DNA from: Raphanus sativus
Lineage: Eukaryota > Streptophyta > Magnoliopsida > Brassicales > Brassicaceae
NCBI RefSeq assembly: GCF_000801105.2
Contig: NC_079516.1
Coordinates: 51,133,265 to 51,197,264, forward strand
Direction of reading: 5' to 3'
Length of the DNA stretch: 64,000 nucleotides
Part shown: piece by piece, positions 58,995-64,000 of the stretch
How positions within the stretch are numbered: position 1 is the first letter of the stretch
Layout: the number at the start of each line of letters is the position of its first letter
Notes under the pieces: generated by a model
Told to the model about the DNA's origin: nothing
The model's input: the letters and a program-made list of their open reading frames with translations, nothing else
Database searches by the model: none
Program-made: the position numbers and the translations under genes

Positions 58995-59961
58995 ATGGGT
59001 ATGATAACAGAGTCAAAGTTCCATGTTCTGGCTGTTGATGATAGTCTCTTTGATCGGAAAATGATAGAGAGATTGCTGCAAAAGTCTTCTTGTCAAGGTA
59101 AAAACAGAACAAAAGCCAAAAACTTCCAGCTCTGTTATTGGAGAAAAACAGAGAGAAAAGATTCTAAAAAAGCTTTCTTCTGTTTGTATGTTTGCAGTAA
59201 CCACAGTTGATTCAGGCTCCAAAGCTCTAGAGTTTCTGGGGTTGAGAGAAAGTAACGACCCAAATGCAGTTGAAACCCATCAGGTTCAGTTCTTATTCAT
59301 CATTCATTTGTGTTTGTTCAAAATTTACAATATTTCTTCTTGTTTTTTTAAAAAAAAATGTTTGTTGATTTGTGGATTTAAGCAGGAAGTTGAGATCAAT
59401 CTCATAATCACAGATTACTGTATGCCTGGAATGACTGGTTATGACTTGCTCAAGAAAGTTAAAGAATCATCAGCATTTAAAAGCATTCCCGTAGTGATAA
59501 TGTCATCAGAGAACGTTCCTGCTAGAATCTCTAGGTAAAAGCCTCTGTTTCTTTTTATTTGTGAATTTGCATTAGTATTACTTGCATAACAAGTCTTTAA
59601 CTTTAGACCTAAAACACATTAGCACTGATTTCATTTATAAATGTCCTGAAAAAAATTGAACAACAGATGTCTGGAAGAAGGAGCTGAGGAGTTTTTCTTG
59701 AAACCAGTAAAGTTGGCTGATGTTACCAAGTTGAAACCTCATATGATGAAAACCAAGTTGAAGAAAGAAGGTGAGAAACCATCAGAAGAAGAGAATGCAA
59801 CTTTGAAACCGGTGATTGAAATCCTGCCTCTCCACCAAGAACTTGAGTCTGAACAACATGAATCATCAACGTTGAGTAGTAATAAGAGGAAAGCAATGGA
59901 AGAAGTGATATCTACTGGCCGATCACGTCCTAAATACAATGATATCACAACCTCGGTCTGA
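58995..59961 (+). CDS. ARR8: Type-A response regulator ARR8, four exons
   Basis: Cytokinin-inducible negative regulator of cytokinin signalling, acting in nucleus and cytoplasm by competing for phosphotransfer from AHP proteins. Exons 58995-59097, 59198-59283, 59386-59534, 59667-59961; GT-AG, phases agree, 210 residues. The start [16 protein letters not shown] is preferred to an in-frame upstream Met at 58935 because the family begins there. The receiver domain has the acidic pair D15-D16, phospho-acceptor D73 ([15 protein letters not shown]), S103-S104 and K125 (EEFFLKPV). The C-terminal extension of about 80 residues ends [12 protein letters not shown], which separates ARR8/ARR9 from the shorter type-A members. 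It lacks any DNA-binding domain, as expected. Corresponds to At2g41310. Confidence 0.96.
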
Positions 59962-60504
59962 CCGGTTCGGTGTCCTGCAGAAGTTTTTGAAAGTTTGAAA
60001 ACTTTGGTTTCAGAGTTTGTTTTCATAGGAATGCTTCTTCCGGTAAATACAGAGAGAATGAAGATAATATGTAGATGATGATGGTAATGGTAACAGTTCT
60101 TGAATTGTTATTACTGTATTTCATTATATGAAAAAAAATCAGCAAATTCTCAGTTTTGATACTTGTTAGTTTTGTGGTATAAAACAATCTCAAGAGTAAA
60201 ATCTACCGAGTTTTGTCTGAGTTCTTTATTTTCAAGCAAAAGAAAATACGATTAAGCTTTATAAGCCTTCTGAAGCATTTGTATGATTCATTCTCTTATT
60301 CTTTCCACCAAACTATTTCATCTCTGCAAAATTGTATAAAAGGTGAATACAGAGAGGTTCAACAATCAAGTCCAGAAAACAGTTCAGAGAGAGAGAGGGA
60401 GAGAGAGAGAGAGAGAGCGGAAGCAAAAGCACGACGTACACCTCCCGCAAATTTCTAAGACCTGGGAACGAAGAAAGATGAGACTACATTTCCTTATATT
60501 TTTT
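59962..60504. other. ARR8 3' region up to the 7SL promoter
   Basis: ARR8 3' UTR and spacer, with a GA microsatellite at about 60387-60418. No gene is recognised. Confidence 0.5.
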
Positions 60505-60548
60505 GTCCCACATCGGTAACACAAAGCTTTTCTTTGTTGTATATAATA
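60505..60548 (+). promoter_or_regulatory. Pol III-type promoter of 7SL RNA: USE plus TATA
   Basis: GTCCCACATCG (60505-60515) is an exact match to the plant upstream sequence element RTCCCACATCG of snRNA and 7SL genes. TATATAATA follows at 60540, with 24 bp between the two, the spacing used by RNA polymerase III (pol II snRNA genes have about ten bp more). The predicted start at 60571 is about 31 bp after the TATA. Confidence 0.85.
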
Positions 60549-60570
60549 GATTAGTATACATTGATTGGAC

Positions 60571-60850
60571 GTCGAGCTTGGTAGCGTGGGCTTGTGATCC
60601 AAGTGGAGACAATAAGGTGATGGGACATTTAATCGTGCCTCATTGGGCCGGGTTTGTGTTGGGCTATATTTGGCCTGTCCATTCCAAGTTGGGAGTTGAT
60701 GCATGGTGCTTGAGCAAAGGCTTGGGCTTCATGGATCCTATAGCGGAGGAGACTGCGTTAGGCTGGTTTCACAGAGCAGCGTCCACCTCCCGCTCTTGAC
60801 GGTGGAAGGAGAACGGGCCTTTGCCTTCCGGATCCACTATGACCCATTAA
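60571..60850 (+). ncRNA. 7SL (signal recognition particle) RNA, copy 1
   Basis: About 280-300 nt with the plant 7SL landmarks: GTCGAGCTTGGTAGCG at the 5' end, CTTGTGATCCAAGTGG, GGGCCGGGTTTGTGTTGGGC, GGCCTGTCCATT, the S-domain part with GCGGAGGAGACTGCG, and the 3' Alu-domain strand CCACCTCCCGCTCTTGACGG. SRP RNA scaffolds the particle that targets secretory proteins to the ER. It has its own USE/TATA promoter. No run of four or more T follows; instead the sequence continues with a 15-16-bp fragment of its own 5' end (60852-60866) into copy 2. Open frames reported here as short proteins are artefacts of the RNA gene. Confidence 0.9.
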
Positions 60851-60883
60851 GACGTCGAGCTCGGTAGTATACATTGATTGGAC

Positions 60884-61163
60884 GTCGAGCTCGGTAGCGT
60901 GGGCTTGTGATCCAAGTGGAGACAATAAGGTGATGGGACATTTAATCGTGCCTCATTGGGCCGGGTTTGTGTTGGGCTATATTTGGCCTGTCCATTCCAA
61001 GTTGGGAGTTGATGCATGGTGCTTGAGCAAAGGCTTGGGCTTCATGGATCCTATAGCGGAGGAGACTGCGTTAGGCTGGTTTCACAGAGCAGCGTCCACC
61101 TCCCGCTCTTGACGGTGGAAGGAGAACGGGCCTTTGCCTTCCGGATCCACTATGACCCATTAA
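60884..61163 (+). ncRNA. 7SL RNA, tandem copy 2
   Basis: Duplicate of copy 1 at a 313-bp offset, differing by eye at one position (CTCGG for CTTGG near the 5' end). The duplicated unit starts at 60865 (TAGTATACATTGATTGG), so copy 2 has neither the USE nor the TATA box of copy 1. It is followed by a run of 15 T. It may be transcribed only by read-through from copy 1, or be inactive. Confidence 0.85.
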
Positions 61164-61185
61164 GTCGGTTCTGATTGGACCATCA

Positions 61186-61200
61186 TTTTTTTTTTTTTTT
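61186..61200 (+). terminator. Pol III terminator T-run
   Basis: Fifteen T residues 22 bp after 7SL copy 2. This is the first run of four or more T after the start of copy 1. Confidence 0.85.
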
Positions 61201-61633
61201 GGGTATTTACGTTGGATCTTGTTTCTGAGCCCAACATAACCCGATTCTGATTGGAACTTCTTTTTCATCGTTAGTTTTTTTTTTTCTTTAGTAATTATGT
61301 TAACTAATAATATTATTACTTAGCAAATATTTTTATCTATCTCTAAGACTAATTATATTAAGCTTTGCCTTATTTTAATTGAGTCTGTCTGGTTCGCAAG
61401 TTTTAATCTAAGTCTATCTATATTTTTTTTTTGCTAAAATTTGGAAGTCTATCTATATTGATGATTAGAAAAAATGTTCTGCGTTTTGTAACTATTGTTA
61501 ATCTTGATTATTAATACTCTTCTCTTTTTTCTAGAAAGGCAAAGGCGTCAATGAGTGTGCCTTGTGCAACAATTCATTTTCACCTTATAATATTCTTACT
61601 TCGCTCATACAACATTGAAGTATTCTTAGAAAG
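61201..61633. other. Spacer between 7SL pair and glutaredoxin pseudogene
   Basis: AT-rich, with the micro-insertion 61410-61459; nothing else recognised. Confidence 0.5.
61410..61459 (-). mobile_element. Micro-insertion, tail TTTTAGC-A(8)
   Basis: The perfect 15-bp repeat AAGTCTATCTATATT (61410-61424 and 61445-61459) flanks 20 bp reading CCAAATTTTAGCAAAAAAAA on the minus strand. Confidence 0.72.
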
Positions 61634-62620
61634 TATGGGTTCTTCTGCTTCTAACCCGCTTCTTCTTTCTCGGTTAAAGAAGGCGACACGCACCACCTTG
61701 TTTCCCTCACGCCCACCACCTACGGATCTCTTCTCCTCCTCAACGTAGACGGAACCTCCGACGGACCCCATATGACATATCTCTGTTTCCGGGAAGAACA
61801 ACAAACAGAAGGCGTCTGAACTAGATGAGTCACGCGACTCGTTGTCTCCTAACTCAGTGATCAACAATGAGCATGTTTCCGACGTAAAGTCTGATGCTTT
61901 CTCTAACCCCACTGTGACGTACTGACGTGTGTGTTAATGGGTCTGCATTGAAACCTGACGAAGACGAGGAAGGTTGGATTCATTTGCCTTCTAAACCTAA
62001 GCAGCCTCTAAGGAAACATTTAGCTGAAGAATCGTTTCTCTCTGACTTAGTCTCGTCTCATCTTACAAGAGAGCATTGTCTTCCACACTATCAGGCAAAA
62101 ACACCAAACCAGTCCGTTGCGTGAGTTCTCATGAAGACCAAGAGAAACCAAGATTGCGTGAAGCACAAGATAGTTTGTTACTTCACTAGCCTCAGAGGAA
62201 TTCGAAAGACTTATGAGGATTGCTGTTTTGTAAGGACGGTATTGAGAGGGTTTCATGTTGCGGTAGACGAACGTGATATCTCAATGGACTCTGATTACAG
62301 AACAGAGCTTCAGAGTTCACTCGGCCAAGAGAAACCTGTTTGTTTGCCTCAGGTGTTTGTGAGAGCCATCCAAATTGGTGGAGTTGAGGAGATCAAGAAA
62401 CTGAATGATGGTGGTGAACTGGGAGAGGTGTTTTAAGGGTTACGTGTTTGTGGATCCGTGGGAGCTTGCGAAAGCTGTGGGGATGCAAAGTTTGTGTTGT
62501 GTGCTAATTGTGGCGGTAGTACTAAAGTGTTCGAGGGACAAGAAGATGGGTACAAGAGATGCAATGGGTGCAATGAGAATGGATTGGTACGTTGTGAGAA
62601 ATGTTGTCTCTAGTGATTGG
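61634..62620 (+). pseudogene. Broken glutaredoxin-family gene (At2g41330-like)
   Basis: Intronless remnant of a plant glutaredoxin-domain protein with a C-terminal Cys-rich zinc-binding region. Readable pieces: MGSSASNPLLLSRLKK at 61634; DEDEEGWIHLPSKPKQP near 61950; the glutaredoxin-like core KIVCYFTSLRGIRKTYEDCC ... DERDISMD ... CLPQVFVRAIQIGGVEEIKK at about 62167-62410; and ACESCGDAKFVLCANCGGST ... RCNGCNENGLVRCEKCC to about 62620. Damage: in-frame stops near 61744, 61777 and 61920; frame changes between the N-terminal pieces and near 62100-62160; and a TAA inside GEVF*GLRV at 62434. No continuous protein is possible. In Arabidopsis the collinear gene is intact as I recall. Confidence 0.82.
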
Positions 62621-62635
62621 TTTTCCTTTGGTTGA

Positions 62636-64000
62636 TGTTGATGTGCAGAGAAGAAAAATATTTAGGGATGTACTTGTTACTGTTTCAGTCGTAAGTTATC
62701 ATGTCATTTTAGGCATCAACTGTTTTTCACAAAATTGAATGTTTAGGTCATACTTTCGATCTTCAGAAAGTATTTAGATCCAAGTTTGTTGATTGCTAAT
62801 TTACAGATTATCATGTCTACTATGTAATAAATAAATAATACTATAATGGTCATTTGTAAACTATTCATATGTGTTTCTGGTGTCATTATATTATTGATAG
62901 TAGAAAAATTCCACCACGCATTTTCAAAAAAAACAAAAATTTCCACCGCACGTAAAAAAGGAAAACAAAAAGAGACGACCTACCACAAACGTTTCAAATT
63001 ATTACCCTTGAAAGCATATTTAAAATGGTTTTATTTCTAAGTACTTTTGACATTTATGGTTATTTTAAAATATTCTTACATCTCATATTTTCTGTTTCCT
63101 GGTTGATTTGGAAAAGAAATAAATTGATTTTTGATGGAAAATATAATACAGCCAAGCAAATGTTTTATATGCCAAGAAAGCGAAGTATGAAATGAACACT
63201 GACCGAAGACACAAGATCGGATTGATTGGGCTCTACATTGTTGAGATGACAATGACACTCCCGTAAATATTGGCTTTTCTACTTTTCATTTGTTTCTATC
63301 CTTTTTTTTTGTTTTGAACTTTATTGTTTCTCTCCTTTTTCCTTCACGTATATCGATAATATGATCAAAGGTGTTTCGTCTTGTAATGTCCCGATCCCTT
63401 TGTGTTAATCTTTACACGACAGCTGATTAGAGATGACAAAACTGATTGTTTCCATTCTAAATTTATCAATCAATTATCAAATGATCACATTTTCATTATT
63501 ACTGTTTTAAATTCTCTCAATTTATGAAGAGCGAGTTAAATTTTCAAATGTCTTTTTGTAATCTCACCTAATTAAAATTTTAGTATAATCTTTTCTTTTA
63601 TCAGATCTTAAGGATTTTCTTTTTTGAACACAATCGGCTCTTATGGATAAAATGGTAGAATTACAAGAAAACGCATGCGTTCGACAAGTGTCAAACTGCG
63701 AACTAAAAAAAGTAGACCAATGTTAAACAAAAGAGGCATTGGGCTACCAGTAATATTGGTTCAACAGGTTGAACCATCCCAAGTTTACTAAAAGAATTAC
63801 AGTGTGAATTTCCCACGGTAACATTGTAAAGAAAGACAAACGATATAAAGATATCAGCTCATAATCCTACTTTTGGAAATATGATTAGATGCAAAACATG
63901 AAGATAGCTAATTTCGACAACAATTATTTTCTAATATTACCTGTTTTATGATTAACACGTCCCAAAAAGTTATGATATACAACAATCGACAGTGCATGTG
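62636..64000. other. Terminal spacer
   Basis: No gene is recognised to the end of the window; AT-rich. A-rich runs near 62925-62940 sit between two imperfect copies of AAAAATTCCACC, possibly a decayed micro-insertion. Confidence 0.4.

Noticed and set aside
60503..61112. Two related open frames (98 and 60 codons) with identical C-terminal halves, looking like a duplicated small protein
   Set aside because: The DNA is 7SL RNA with a pol III promoter and terminator; the frames are accidental.
1..64000. Bacterial-type systems such as CRISPR arrays, operons, phage or toxin modules
   Set aside because: Intron-containing plant genes occupy the whole window and no such structures were seen.

Overview
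This is plant nuclear DNA, about 64 kb and strongly AT-rich, with GT-AG introns, long intergenic spacers and many transposons. Every recognisable protein is closest, from memory (no database search was run), to genes of Arabidopsis thaliana chromosome 2, and their order matches the Arabidopsis run of about At2g41170 to At2g41330. The source is therefore a Brassicaceae species, probably one with a larger, triplicated genome (Brassica or Raphanus type): several genes of the Arabidopsis run are missing and the spacers are full of Helitrons, MITEs and retroposons.

Layout. 0.8-2.4 kb: F-box gene (minus). 8.2-8.6 kb: SIB2, a VQ-motif protein (plus). 11.5-14.2 kb: vacuolar-type amino acid transporter with 11 coding exons, one only 24 nt long (minus). 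16.7-19.6 kb: PIP5K5, a MORN-repeat phosphatidylinositol-4-phosphate 5-kinase (plus). 21.6-21.8 and 29.0-29.3 kb: two tiny ARGOS/ORGAN SIZE RELATED membrane proteins (both minus). 29.3-37.0 kb: no gene recognised. 37.0-37.9 kb: M17-like seed protein with Cys-rich repeats (plus). 38.4-40.5 and 49.1-52.5 kb: strictosidine-synthase-like SSL2 and SSL1 (minus), separated by a Helitron and a 5.3-kb PIF/Harbinger transposon with two intact ORFs. 59.0-60.0 kb: type-A response regulator ARR8 (plus). 60.5-61.2 kb: two tandem 7SL (SRP) RNA copies. 61.6-62.6 kb: a broken glutaredoxin-family gene.

The genes do not form a pathway. They are an ancestral syntenic block covering stress and chloroplast signalling (SIB2), cytokinin signalling (ARR8), phosphoinositide synthesis (PIP5K5), organ growth (OSR genes), seed maturation (M17) and protein targeting (7SL RNA).

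The most unusual signal lies between the genes. At least 24 loci have a direct repeat of 8-19 bp flanking an insert that is a poly(A) or poly(T) run with only a few extra bases, usually 9-30 bp in all (one is 135 bp). They look like extremely 5'-truncated, poly(A)-primed retroinsertions, and many share a GTTAC/GTGAC-like sequence before the A run. A 5'-truncated processed copy of the RPT3 proteasome gene with a 14-bp target duplication shows that such a machinery worked here. Second most interesting is the 7SL pair: one upstream promoter, no terminator between the copies, and one T-run after the second, which predicts a dimeric transcript.
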